Shown one piece after another: positions 17,006 through 25,859 of a stretch of DNA of 64,000 nt. Each line of letters opens with the position of its first letter. Positions within the stretch are counted from its first letter, which is position 1. The DNA comes from Dyadobacter sediminis (GTDB lineage: Bacteria; Bacteroidota; Bacteroidia; Cytophagales; Spirosomataceae): contig NZ_VCEI01000025.1 of NCBI RefSeq assembly GCF_005860765.1, forward strand, positions 930,001 to 994,000, written 5' to 3'. The notes beneath the pieces are model-generated. The model ran no database searches, was not told where the DNA came from, and saw only the letters and a program-made list of their open reading frames with translations. Both the position numbers and the translations under genes were made by a program.

Positions 17006-17956
17006 TCAATACGCACTCGCTTCGTCCAGCTTTTCAATGGCGGCATCTTCCAGCGTAATCGTTGCGGCCTGTGTAAGTTCGTGAAGCTGTTCAAGGCTGG
17101 TGGCGCTGGCAATAGGCGCGGCAACGGCCGGATGTGCCATGAGCCAGGCCAGCGATAGCGTTGCCGGAGTAACGTGGTATTCAGCGGCAAGCTCGTCGAG
17201 TGCCGCCAGGATTCTGAAACCTCTGTCATTAAGGTATTTTTCAACCATGCCGCTTCTCTTGCTGCCCTGAAGATCTTCTTTTGAGCGGTATTTTCCGGTC
17301 AGGAACCCGCTTGCCAATGAAAAATAACTGATTACACTGAGATTAATTCCCATGGTAAACGGAGCAATTTCTTCCTCGAAAACCTTTCTGTCGAACAGGT
17401 TGAATTCCGGCTGGAAAGTCTGGTAACTTGGCATTTCATGTTTGAGACTGAATTTGATTGCTTCTTCCAGCCGCGGAATTTCAAAATTTGAAGCCCCTAT
17501 AATCCTGACTTTACCTTCTTTAATAAGCTGGTCATAAGCTTCCATCGTTTCTTCGACCGGTGTTTCGAGGTCGTCATAATGCGATTGGTAAAGGTCAATG
17601 TAATCCGTCTGCAGCCTTTGCAGCGAAGTTTCCACTTGTGAAATAATGTATTTCCTGCCTAATCCTTTCTGTCCCGGACCCATTTCGCCGCCTACTTTAG
17701 TAGCGAGCACGACCTTATCCCTCTTGCCGCTTTTTTTGAACCATTTTCCGATTGCGGTTTCCGATTCCCCGCCCTTGTTGCCCGGAACCCACACTGAATA
17801 CACATCCGCAGTATCGATGGCATTAAAACCGGCATCCACAAAAGCGTCCAGCAATTCAAATGTCTTGTTATCATCAATCGTCCAGCCAAACACGTTTCCA
17901 CCGAAAACCAGTGGCGCAATTTCAATATCCGAGCTTCCTAACTTTCTTTTTTCCAT
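17006..17956 (-). CDS. Aldo/keto reductase
   Basis: A 316-residue (beta/alpha)8 NADPH-dependent oxidoreductase. The catalytic tetrad is visible: Asp and Tyr in AIDTADVYSVW, Lys in LATKVGG and His in YQSHYDDLETP. The last helices hold the NADPH-binding segment (ISYFSLASGFLTGKYR, then PIASATSLEQLHEL). It resembles the YajO/Tas-like and general stress 69 groups, which reduce aldehydes and ketones from sugar or lipid breakdown. Specificity is not inferable. It is a single gene with no close neighbour on its strand. Confidence 0.88.
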   Translation of the reverse strand: MEKRKLGSSDIEIAPLVFGGNVFGWTIDDNKTFELLDAFVDAGFNAIDTADVYSVWVPGNKGGESETAIGKWFKKSGKRDKVVLATKVGGEMGPGQKGLGRKYIISQVETSLQRLQTDYIDLYQSHYDDLETPVEETMEAYDQLIKEGKVRIIGASNFEIPRLEEAIKFSLKHEMPSYQTFQPEFNLFDRKVFEEEIAPFTMGINLSVISYFSLASGFLTGKYRSKEDLQGSKRSGMVEKYLNDRGFRILAALDELAAEYHVTPATLSLAWLMAHPAVAAPIASATSLEQLHELTQAATITLEDAAIEKLDEASAY

Positions 17957-18349
17957 ATCCTTATGCTTTTGCTGATTTATTTCTGTTTGTTCCGGATGTC
18001 CGCATGTCGGTCCGTTATTTTTTCAAACACGTTGTTCAATGACAATTAACTTTTACAATCTGGTAAATGAACAATGCTTCACACAAAATCAGAAAATAAA
18101 TGTCCATAAAATGCATCCTGTAAAGTACAATGTCATTTTCAATGCTGTTGGCTTGAAAAATAACCATGCCTGATGATATAGATTCTAAGAAAGAAACGGG
18201 ACATGTTAAGCAAGGGTAAACCAGTGAATTTTTTCTTATCAAAAAAGAAGACACAGATTTAGGCATGGTACTAAAAAAAGTAAAATGCAGGCATCGCGCA
18301 GCTTGTCGTTTTTCAAACTGAAAACAACCGTATTGCCGGTGATTCCGGT
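17957..18349. other. Intergenic region, nothing supported
   Basis: 393 bp between two leftward genes. A 76-codon leftward frame (18036-18266) has an unusual composition and no family-like motif and was not accepted. The region near 17970-18050 probably carries the aldo/keto reductase promoter, but no clear -33/-7 pair was found. Confidence 0.45.
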
Positions 18350-19606
18350 TTAAGGATTTTCAAAATAATCGTAAAATACTTTTGGCAGCATGCCTCCCAA
18401 AGAAATCCAGTCAGCTGCAAGCGGTGCTTTTTTCAATCCTTCCGCCCATTCGTAATTCAGCTCGTATACGGCAGCTTCAATACCGAACCGTTCCATGAAA
18501 CCTTCACCGAGCGTACCCGGGTTCCGGAATCCCGGCTTTGTGGAGCCTTCCGTAAACCAAGTGTGTTTTCTCAAAAGCATTTCCAGCTTTTCCATATGAG
18601 CCAGATAGGCGCGTATGTCTCCGTCCGGGCGGCTGATATGCAGATTCCCGCCAGCGTCATTATGCAGATCCAGCCCCAGGTCCGGTTTCCTGTTTTCAGC
18701 GATCATTTTGCGCATCCATTTTTCCAGATAAAAATTTTCAGGAGCAATCAGCGAATCTGCTTCTTTGTCCCATTTGCGGTTGAGGTCGTAGCCGTTGCTG
18801 TTGAAACGCGTTTTTCCGCGGGCGACGCCATCTTTGTTGGCCATGGGCAAAATGTACACACAATATCTTTTCAGCCAGGTTTTCGACTGCCCGTCATTCT
18901 GCAGCAAACGCTGCACCAGTCCTTCAACGGTCCAGTTTCCGCCGGACTCAAACGCATGCGCCCGTGCTCTGAGAAAAATCCGTTTAGGCGCTTTCTCATT
19001 TCCGATCCGGATGATTTCCAGGGAGCGTCCTTCGGAAGTTTTCCCGATCTGCGTGACAGCAACGAGTTTACTGGTTTTTATTTTGGCCAGAAATTTGTCA
19101 AGATCACTGATCCGGTAAGGCTCCACACCGGCAATGTAAACGCTTGGACCAGCCATTTTCAGTTTGACCTGCAGACGATTACCCGGCAGCAGCTCGCCCG
19201 GACGGCTTTCCCATGTTTTATTGTCGAAGGAAAATACAAAAGGCGAACGGCTGGAAACCTGGCTTGCATGCGTGTTGTTCCAGATGTTGTCAAAATTCTG
19301 AAGGATAACCGTAATGTCTGTTCCTGCCGGCGCTTCTACCTTGAAATGCCAGTGGCCGTTGGCGCGGTTTTGTGAAAACCGCTCATGATCGTAAACCAGA
19401 CTGGCAATGATCCTTCCGGCTGAATCGATTTCCCAGTTCATGGGCGAAGCGTTCTCAAAGCCCGTATTAATAAAAACCTTCGGCGCAACAAGGCTGTCGG
19501 TTTTTAAATTTTGTTCAGCTGCGGAGCATTTTATTGCTTTGGAATAGCCACAATGGATTGAAATAAAAAGAGCAAGAAGCGTGCGCAAAAATGCATTACT
19601 GTTCAT
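18350..19606 (-). CDS. Secreted M14-family zinc carboxypeptidase
   Basis: 418 residues with an N-terminal signal (MNSNAFLRTLLALFISIHCG), then a beta domain of about 150 residues and an M14 peptidase domain. The zinc ligands and catalytic residues are visible: HxxE in RAHAFESGGNW, NSNGYDLNRKW (substrate binding), His in DLHNDAGG, and the catalytic Glu in AAVYELNYEW. The beta domain before the peptidase is like that of cytosolic-carboxypeptidase-type (M14 subfamily B-like) enzymes that trim C-terminal residues from peptides. Here the signal peptide places it in the envelope, where it could process peptides or peptidoglycan fragments. Monocistronic, leftward. Confidence 0.85.
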   Translation of the reverse strand: MNSNAFLRTLLALFISIHCGYSKAIKCSAAEQNLKTDSLVAPKVFINTGFENASPMNWEIDSAGRIIASLVYDHERFSQNRANGHWHFKVEAPAGTDITVILQNFDNIWNNTHASQVSSRSPFVFSFDNKTWESRPGELLPGNRLQVKLKMAGPSVYIAGVEPYRISDLDKFLAKIKTSKLVAVTQIGKTSEGRSLEIIRIGNEKAPKRIFLRARAHAFESGGNWTVEGLVQRLLQNDGQSKTWLKRYCVYILPMANKDGVARGKTRFNSNGYDLNRKWDKEADSLIAPENFYLEKWMRKMIAENRKPDLGLDLHNDAGGNLHISRPDGDIRAYLAHMEKLEMLLRKHTWFTEGSTKPGFRNPGTLGEGFMERFGIEAAVYELNYEWAEGLKKAPLAADWISLGGMLPKVFYDYFENP

Positions 19607-20090
19607 GGTTTGATAATGTTAAAAAATATAAAAATCAGAAAGGACAATCCGGATTTTGCCTGCTAACCTGCCGTTCATGCCTGAACGCTGAAGTGAAAGC
19701 AGATTTAGTCAAATGCGTTGATGAGAGTGATCGTAAAGTGCTGCAGATGCTTTTTTATTTCCCGGAAAACAGGCTGCCAAGTTTCACTTTTCAAAATGTG
19801 TGACAGTATGGTAAAACATTGCCGAAAGCGTTTAAAAACGGTTTTGTACGTGAATCCGGCCGTTTTGGAAATTATATCAAAGAATCCGGATTTTGTATTC
19901 TACTGCTTTGTGCTCACCGTCGTTTCCGGCAATCTTCTTTGAAACCGGATTCTAAAAGACGATATTCGGATCGTGCCGGGGAAAAAATGGAAGCTGCTTT
20001 ACAAGAGAAAATGAAGTTTTTCCCATCCTGCAAACAGAGATGAATCGTTCAAGCGACGCACTTACCCAAAATTCAAATGACGAACAAGGG
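19607..20090. other. Intergenic region, possible small RNA
   Basis: No convincing protein gene. AGAATCCGG (19881-19889) can pair with CCGGATTCT (19945-19953) around a 55 nt loop. A clear rightward terminator follows at 20091-20129 although no rightward gene precedes it. A short non-coding transcript ending there is possible; its start is not identified. Confidence 0.35.
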
Positions 20091-20129
20091 CAGCTTTGCC
20101 ATGTTCCGGAATTTCGCAAAGCTGTTTTT
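20091..20129 (+). terminator. Rightward terminator without an upstream gene
   Basis: CAGCTTTGC pairs with GCAAAGCTG around a 16 nt loop and is followed by TTTTT. The nearest upstream gene faces the other way, so this terminator must serve an unannotated rightward transcript, or be an attenuator-like element in the leader of the gene at 20199. Confidence 0.7.
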
Positions 20130-20198
20130 GATCACTTAGTAAAATAGATCAGATAATTGCTTTAATAAAGTAAAATTCATTTTTTTTAAGTTTATCAG

Positions 20199-22940
20199 GT
20201 GAAAAAAATAAGGTCTTTTATCGGGCTTCTGCTGTTGGGCATGTGCTGCATTGCTGCTGTTTCAGGATATGAAAAACCATTGTTCAGAGCGGTGGATCAA
20301 AAAGCAAAGGTGAAAATGCAGCGGAATCATTCAGGTTCAGGTTATACTGCCGCTTTGGGCAAAGGGCCGGATTCAAGCCGGTTTACATACAGCACACTGG
20401 TTTCAGGTCTGGACGAGCCGATGGAAATGGCCATTTTACCCAATTACGATATCGTTATAGCGGAAAGAAAAGGAGCCGTCCGTTACTTTGACAACAGCAC
20501 GAAAGAACTTTCCACCATTTCGCAGTTCAATGTTTTCAGCGGGATTGAGGACGGTCTGCTGGGCGTAGCTGCCGACCCGGATTTTAAAACCAACAACTGG
20601 ATATACTTTTATTATGGCGTTGCGGGCGACAAAAATGTAAGTCAGCTGGCACGTTTTGAGCTGAAAGACCGAAAAATAGATCAATCATCCAGAAAAGTAT
20701 TGCTGGAAGTTCCGACGCAGCGCCAGTATTGTTGTCATTCAGCCGGTTACATTACATTTGATTCGGAAGGACTACTGTATTTATCCATTGGTGACAACAC
20801 GAATGCGGAGGAAATTGAAGGCCATAACCCGATCGATGAAAGACCAGGAAGGGAACTGGCAGATGATCAGGCTGCTACGGCAAACAGCAAGGACCTGCGC
20901 GGCAAAATCCTGCGCATCAAACCTGAAGCAGACGGAACTTACCGTATCCCGGATGGCAATCTTTTTCCGAAAGACGGATCAATAGGAAGGCCGGAAATCT
21001 ATGCAATGGGTTTGCGGAACCCGTTCAGGATATCAGTAGATGCCAAAACGAAATATGTATACTGGGGAGATGTAGGCCCGGATACGGAAGTGGCGGCCAG
21101 CGAGGGAAAACTGAGTTACGACGAGATCAATCAGGCGCGGAAGCCGGGCTTTTTTGGCTACCCCTATTTTCTGGGCGATAATGAAATATTTCCGGATTAT
21201 GATTTTGAAACCAAAAAGGAAGGCCCGGGAAAAGATCCGAAACACCCGGTCAACGACTCCCCGAACAACACCGGTGTAAAAGAACTGCCGCCTGCGCAGC
21301 CTGCCTTTATCTGGTATGGAAAAGGCCCTTCCAAAAAGTGGCCGGAAGTAGGAAAAGGCGGTGCCAGCGCCATGGCAGGACCGGTTTATTACAGCGACCT
21401 TTACCCGGACGCCCCGTATAAACTGCCTGAATATTACAATGGAAAGCTGTTTATTTTCGACTGGATACGCAAATGGATTATGGCTGTTACATTGGACAAA
21501 GACGGGAATTACGTGAGTATGGAGCCTTTTTTGCCTCAGCTTAAAGTAGTGGCACCGATGGACATGCAGATTGCTCCCGATGGCGCTGTTTACCTTCTGG
21601 CCTACGGAACCAACTGGTTTGCCAGAAACACGGATTCCGGTATTATCCGGGTCGAGTATTCGGAAGGAAACCGCAACCCGGTTGCTTCGCTGAAAATTGA
21701 AAAAACGATTGGCGCAGCGCCGTTGACTGTTGCACTTTCAGCCGGAGATTCCAGGGATTATGATGCCGGCGACAAACTTTCCTATGCATGGAAGATCGGG
21801 GCTAAATCTGTGGCCGGAAAAGACATTAAGCATACTTTTTCCAAACCGGGTGTTTACAATGTCGTACTTACCGTTGCAGATCAGCATGGCGGAAGAGGAA
21901 CGGCAACGACTCAGGTGAAAGTAGGGAATACACCGCCGGATGTAAAAATAGAAACAAAGGCGAACCGCAGCTTTTACTGGGACCATGCAGCACTGGATTA
22001 CAATATCAGCGTTACAGATAAGGAAGATGGAAAAATTGATCCGGAAAAAATCAGGGTACATTTCAATTACCTGCCTTTTGGCAAAGACCTTGCGGGCGCA
22101 CTTGCTTCCGACGGTGAAACGAACCTTCGCTTTGCCGGTACGGCTAAATTGTACGCTTCGCTGGATTGCAAAGCCTGTCATACACTGGAAACCAAGTCCG
22201 TTGGCCCTGCATTAAAGGAAGTTGCCAAAAGGTATGCTGGCAAAGAAGGTGCCGAGGCTATGCTTGGCCGGAAGATCGTTACAGGCGGCAGCGGCAACTG
22301 GGGAACTTACCCGATGCCGCCGCACGCGGATTTGCCTGAAAAAGATGCCAGAGAAATTGCCGGCTATATTTTATCTCTGGGGACGGAGCAGGAAAAAATG
22401 TCCCTTTCGGGCAGTATTGCGCTTACGGAACATATCGGAAAGGGAAATGAAGGTGCTTACATTTTGCAGGCTTCTTATGTCGATAAAGGCGCAAACGGCA
22501 TTGAGCCATTGAAAACCGGCGGTCGTATTGTGCTCAGAAATCCTTTGATACAACTGGAAGATTATCATGAAGGAAATGTGAACGTAGTGCCTGCAACCCG
22601 GAATACGGGCTATATTTCGTATGTCGCCAACATTACGGACGGAAAATTCACCCGTTTTCATGCCATTGATCTAAACCGGATCAAGGCCATTCGCCTGCGT
22701 GTTCAGGAGCAAGGTGCCGGCGGTATCATTGAAGTAAGGCAGGATGCAAAAGATGGCATTTTACTCGGCAGCCTGTCTGTTCCGGCAGGAAAAGTAACCG
22801 ATCCCAAAACGGAATGGAAAGAGCATTTGCTGCCAATCCGTACATCATCAGGTATGCACGACCTGTTCTTAGTATTCCGGAATGAAACTAAAACAGTCCC
22901 GTTGTTCCACATCGACTGGATGTATTTTGAAAATCAGTAA
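20199..22940 (+). CDS. Secreted PQQ-type sugar dehydrogenase with PKD, cytochrome c and sugar-binding domains
   Basis: 913 residues, GTG start chosen because it gives the signal peptide (KKIRSFIGLLLLGMCCIAAV). A six-bladed beta-propeller of the glucose/sorbosone dehydrogenase family covers about 65-480 (GLDEPMEMAILPN, EDGLLGVAADPDF, GLRNPFRISVD). A PKD domain follows (about 493-578), then a c-type cytochrome with CKACH at 657-661 and a distal Met-rich segment (YPMPPHADLP). A C-terminal CBM6-like beta sandwich ends the protein. The soluble cytochrome would accept electrons from the propeller active site in the periplasm, and the CBM and PKD parts would hold substrate. The oxidised sugar or alcohol is not predictable. 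The gene stands alone. Confidence 0.85.
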   Translation: MKKIRSFIGLLLLGMCCIAAVSGYEKPLFRAVDQKAKVKMQRNHSGSGYTAALGKGPDSSRFTYSTLVSGLDEPMEMAILPNYDIVIAERKGAVRYFDNSTKELSTISQFNVFSGIEDGLLGVAADPDFKTNNWIYFYYGVAGDKNVSQLARFELKDRKIDQSSRKVLLEVPTQRQYCCHSAGYITFDSEGLLYLSIGDNTNAEEIEGHNPIDERPGRELADDQAATANSKDLRGKILRIKPEADGTYRIPDGNLFPKDGSIGRPEIYAMGLRNPFRISVDAKTKYVYWGDVGPDTEVAASEGKLSYDEINQARKPGFFGYPYFLGDNEIFPDYDFETKKEGPGKDPKHPVNDSPNNTGVKELPPAQPAFIWYGKGPSKKWPEVGKGGASAMAGPVYYSDLYPDAPYKLPEYYNGKLFIFDWIRKWIMAVTLDKDGNYVSMEPFLPQLKVVAPMDMQIAPDGAVYLLAYGTNWFARNTDSGIIRVEYSEGNRNPVASLKIEKTIGAAPLTVALSAGDSRDYDAGDKLSYAWKIGAKSVAGKDIKHTFSKPGVYNVVLTVADQHGGRGTATTQVKVGNTPPDVKIETKANRSFYWDHAALDYNISVTDKEDGKIDPEKIRVHFNYLPFGKDLAGALASDGETNLRFAGTAKLYASLDCKACHTLETKSVGPALKEVAKRYAGKEGAEAMLGRKIVTGGSGNWGTYPMPPHADLPEKDAREIAGYILSLGTEQEKMSLSGSIALTEHIGKGNEGAYILQASYVDKGANGIEPLKTGGRIVLRNPLIQLEDYHEGNVNVVPATRNTGYISYVANITDGKFTRFHAIDLNRIKAIRLRVQEQGAGGIIEVRQDAKDGILLGSLSVPAGKVTDPKTEWKEHLLPIRTSSGMHDLFLVFRNETKTVPLFHIDWMYFENQ

Positions 22941-23272
22941 TGAAACAAACAAAAAACACCAGATCCCTTTTGACCTGATTGTATCGGACCAAGTCCAGAT
23001 TATCCTGAAACTTTAAGCATGAATTGGATGCAGCCTGAAAAATACATTATTTGCCAAGCCTTGTCCATACTGAAACCAGCCTGCGTATTGGCCGGGCTGG
23101 GCGAAAATACCGGGCTTCGGGGCGCTCGTCTTCTCGCGCAGGACAGGTTTCCTGGTTTGTAAAGTATGAAAAAGTAAAAAGTAAATACTTAAAAGTGCGT
23201 GTTTAAGGGTTGAATAAAGGAAGGGTTTACGAACAGGTTATAAACAGGTTGGTTAAGGATTTATTTGAAATT
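22941..23272. other. Intergenic region, nothing supported
   Basis: 332 bp between convergent units. It holds a G/C-rich patch (23085-23145) with weak self-complementarity and AT-rich flanks, but no clear terminator, promoter pair or open frame worth listing. Confidence 0.4.
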
Positions 23273-23398
23273 TCAGATCGCTGATGTGATCAGACCAAAA
23301 ACAATGTACACGGTAATCAGGGCAAAGGCGCAGAGCATTGCAGAAAGTAATTCTTCCCCCGGCCTCTTCTCATTATATTCGGTTAATATCCTTTTCAT
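23273..23398 (-). CDS. 41-residue single-span membrane microprotein
   Basis: ATG at 23398, stop at 23273. The chain opens with a charged segment (MKRILTEYNEKRPGEELL), followed by a single hydrophobic span (SAMLCAFALITVYIVFGLI). The short polar N-terminus plus one helix is typical of membrane microproteins that modulate a larger partner. It lies 48 bp downstream of the 115-residue gene on the same strand, so the three leftward genes 24828-23273 may be one operon. Family unknown. Confidence 0.45.
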   Translation of the reverse strand: MKRILTEYNEKRPGEELLSAMLCAFALITVYIVFGLITSAI

Positions 23399-23446
23399 GA
23401 TCTTTTTTGTTTTTAATCACATCACTTTCGCTATTCTCATCTTACA

Positions 23447-23794
23447 TCAGATCTTTTGCTCTTGCATTTCGGCCATTCCGGACCAGAATTGCTGAACAAA
23501 CAGCCTTTCCTGCCTCGATACGCCTTCCTGCGCCTTTGCCGCGCGCCTCAGAATGCTGAAAAATCGTTTTCTGGAAATTTCATTGAATGCCAGCGATTCG
23601 GCAGCCAAGTTCTGTTCAGCAACAACCGCTGAATTTTCCTGAATAAAATAGGCGTAAACTGATAAGTCAGCATTACTTTCAACTCCAAAATGCGGCCTGG
23701 CGGAATGTACTTTTTCATGGTGAAAAATACCTTCCATTTGTGACAATGCGCTTGCAATTGCTGCTGATTTACGGTCAATCTGAGGCGAATACAT
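23447..23794 (-). CDS. Conserved-looking protein of unknown function
   Basis: 115 residues, all-helical in appearance, with no signal peptide or membrane span. Segments are SAAIASALSQMEGIFHHEKV, YAYFIQENSAVVAEQNL and KRFFSILRRAAKAQEGVSRQ. It is 59 bp downstream of the DUF932-like gene on the same strand and probably cotranscribed. A role linked to that gene is plausible but not shown. Not recognised. Confidence 0.55.
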   Translation of the reverse strand: MYSPQIDRKSAAIASALSQMEGIFHHEKVHSARPHFGVESNADLSVYAYFIQENSAVVAEQNLAAESLAFNEISRKRFFSILRRAAKAQEGVSRQERLFVQQFWSGMAEMQEQKI

Positions 23795-23853
23795 TGAATT
23801 TGTGTTGATGATTTAAAATAATTCCGGTGCTGTTAGGCACGTCTTTTCCTTTT

Positions 23854-24828
23854 TCACGCAAATGAACTGGCCGCAAGCTGGTGAAAAACCTGCTCGTCAA
23901 GCTTGTAGCGGTCATTAAGCGTGAGACTGCTGCGCGCATTGAAAAGCGCATGGTTCACGGCATTGTACATAAGCCAGTAAGACGGGTTGGACCCCAGCAA
24001 CCGTTCTTCAAGCCGCAGCCGCTCCTGTGCCTGTTTGGCAAGCTGAACGGGAATGGGCAGTGTTTTCAGCAGATCTTCATCAGACCTTGTTACAGCTTTC
24101 TGTTGAAAATGTTCATAAACGGTGGCTGTCAGCGTGGGTTTTGTTTCCTGCTGCGCAACAAGTAGGCTGTATAACTGCTCTTTAAACAATTCCGGCGTCA
24201 GGCGGCTGTGATGGATTTTGCGGATCTTCGGGTCTTTCTGAACCTGCCGGATCAGCGGACGGCTTTTTGGCGCAGGCTTTTTTGCTTTTCCCTGTTTCCC
24301 CTGCAGTAACCATTGGCGGTAAGCCGGCAGTTTAACAAATGAGTCCGCCCAGCCCATCAAGCCGTTTTTACAAATAGCTCTGTACATGCTGCTGCCGGGT
24401 ACAAAATCGTTATCCAGCATGGTCGTCATGGTTTGTCCCTGTATGCTGAACGGTGTTTTTCCATTGTAGCTGTTGGTCAGGATCATGCTTCGCTGCAGGC
24501 GTTCACCGCCAATTGAAAGCTCCTGAGGAAATATAATGCTGATGCTGAATTCGCCTGTTGTCGTGTGTTTGATCTGTAAGGAATAATCTGAAAACAGCTT
24601 GTCAACTACTTCGCGGATCAGTATATTGGGAATAATGGCATAGTCGGCACTCTGGATACCAAAGACCGTTTTTCTGCCGTGATGAGGTTCTCCGACAATC
24701 AGCTGCTGCCTGTCTGTTGCCATAATGTCATAATCAGGAAGGATGTCGGCAAGCCACACCGGATGGACGGGATAACAGATATCATCCCAGGAATTACTTA
24801 AATGCGGCTGCGCACTAATATATGTCAT
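23854..24828 (-). CDS. DUF932-like (phage/plasmid-type) protein
   Basis: 324 residues. The middle part reads SMILTNSYNGKTPFSIQ, then MYRAICKNGLMGWADSFVKL, the pattern of the DUF932 family, which is found mostly on phages, plasmids and other mobile DNA and has no assigned activity. The C-terminal half is helical and basic (KAKKPAPKSRPLIRQVQ linker, then RLEERLLGSNPSYWLMYNAV). No other phage or plasmid gene is nearby, so it may be a resident relict or an adopted gene. It heads a three-gene leftward unit whose promoter region carries a perfect palindrome. Confidence 0.6.
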   Translation of the reverse strand: MTYISAQPHLSNSWDDICYPVHPVWLADILPDYDIMATDRQQLIVGEPHHGRKTVFGIQSADYAIIPNILIREVVDKLFSDYSLQIKHTTTGEFSISIIFPQELSIGGERLQRSMILTNSYNGKTPFSIQGQTMTTMLDNDFVPGSSMYRAICKNGLMGWADSFVKLPAYRQWLLQGKQGKAKKPAPKSRPLIRQVQKDPKIRKIHHSRLTPELFKEQLYSLLVAQQETKPTLTATVYEHFQQKAVTRSDEDLLKTLPIPVQLAKQAQERLRLEERLLGSNPSYWLMYNAVNHALFNARSSLTLNDRYKLDEQVFHQLAASSFA

Positions 24829-24852
24829 AATTCTTGTTTCTAATTTTTACAG

Positions 24853-24866
24853 TTGTAAATTTACAA
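24853..24866. promoter_or_regulatory. Perfect 14 bp palindrome upstream of the DUF932-like gene
   Basis: TTGTAAATTTACAA is a perfect dyad starting 25 bp upstream of the DUF932-like start. Its position and symmetry fit a repressor operator. No regulator gene is adjacent. Confidence 0.5.
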
Positions 24867-25115
24867 TTATAAAAACACAATACAAATTTTATTGGATAAA
24901 GAGTAAAAGTTTGCCGAAAGTATCCGTACCCGAAACGGTCTTTATTTCCAGCTTTCACCTTCCGGATCTTTTTGCCCGTTTGCATTAACATCGGATAGCT
25001 GCCAACAGTCGGCCTGAAGCTTTTAATGAAATGTGCATCTGATTATAAAATAGTTATCAAGTTTATCAGTCTGGATCAAAATCAAACCATTACTTTATTT
25101 AAATCAACCGAAGCT

Positions 25116-25799
25116 ATGAAATGGTCTTACTTCATCCGTCAGAAAGTGAAAGCAGCTGCACTGCTGACCGGTATTCTGGCCGTTGTTGCGCTGGCCTCTC
25201 TGAGCATGATTCAAGCCATTCAGTACATGGAACAAAGCATAGAGTCCGTGTATGCAGACAGGCTGAAACCGGCAGTGGACCTTGTACATCTGAGCGAACT
25301 TTTTCACCGCAAAAGGCTGCTGATGCAAAGTTTTCTGACCGGGCAGTCTCCATTGATGATCCAGGAGCTGAAAATGGAGCTTGTAAAAGACAACGCGCAG
25401 AGCGACAGTCTGATCAGCCGTTTTGAAAAAACCAGACTGATCAGTGCAGAGGAGGAAAAGCTGAATGTATTCAAGGCGGATATGACAGCGTATATAAAGC
25501 TGGAAAATTCGGTTCTGCGGCTGGAACAAACCAGCAGGCGTAAAGAGGCCATTGTGCTGTTTGAAAATCAGGGCGGAAAAATTTTTCAGGATGGCGTTTC
25601 CACACTGCATGCCATTGCCGATATTCAGTCGGATATCGGAAGAAAAGCCGTCAAGAGCGCACATCGCCAGGCTGCCGGCGGATTCATTATTTTCATGCTG
25701 CTCATTGCGGTATGTGTAATTGTCGGACTGGTTATTCTGGCATTGCTTAAAAATGAAAAGCTCATCGACCGCAAATCAGAGTTGTTTCATTTAAATTAA
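25116..25799 (+). CDS. Four-helix-bundle (4HB_MCP) membrane sensor protein without an output domain
   Basis: 227 residues from the ATG at 25116; the frame is open 30 codons further up but those are AT-rich leader-like. Membrane helix 1 is at about 12-33, then a periplasmic all-helical domain with a charged heptad pattern (HRKRLLMQSFL, EEEKLNVFKADM), then membrane helix 2 at about 190-213 and a 14-residue cytoplasmic tail. This is the ligand-binding part of a chemoreceptor or sensor kinase, but there is no HAMP, methyl-accepting or kinase domain. It may pair with a separate cytoplasmic partner; the PAS kinase and response regulator 0.1 kb away on the other strand are candidates. Confidence 0.7.
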   Translation: MKWSYFIRQKVKAAALLTGILAVVALASLSMIQAIQYMEQSIESVYADRLKPAVDLVHLSELFHRKRLLMQSFLTGQSPLMIQELKMELVKDNAQSDSLISRFEKTRLISAEEEKLNVFKADMTAYIKLENSVLRLEQTSRRKEAIVLFENQGGKIFQDGVSTLHAIADIQSDIGRKAVKSAHRQAAGGFIIFMLLIAVCVIVGLVILALLKNEKLIDRKSELFHLN

Positions 25800-25859
25800 A
25801 AAGGGTTTCCACTGACAGGTTTTTTTAACCGTATCCTGGAAATTGCGAATGATGAAAGG

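Noticed and set aside
18036..18266. 76-codon leftward frame before the aldo/keto reductase
   Set aside because: Cysteine and isoleucine rich in an AT-rich gap, with no promoter and no family resemblance.
19819..20043. 74-codon rightward frame before the orphan terminator
   Set aside because: TTG start, biased composition; a non-coding RNA seems as likely as a protein.
23265..23495. 76-codon rightward frame
   Set aside because: Overlaps the better-supported leftward microprotein frame and has no start context.
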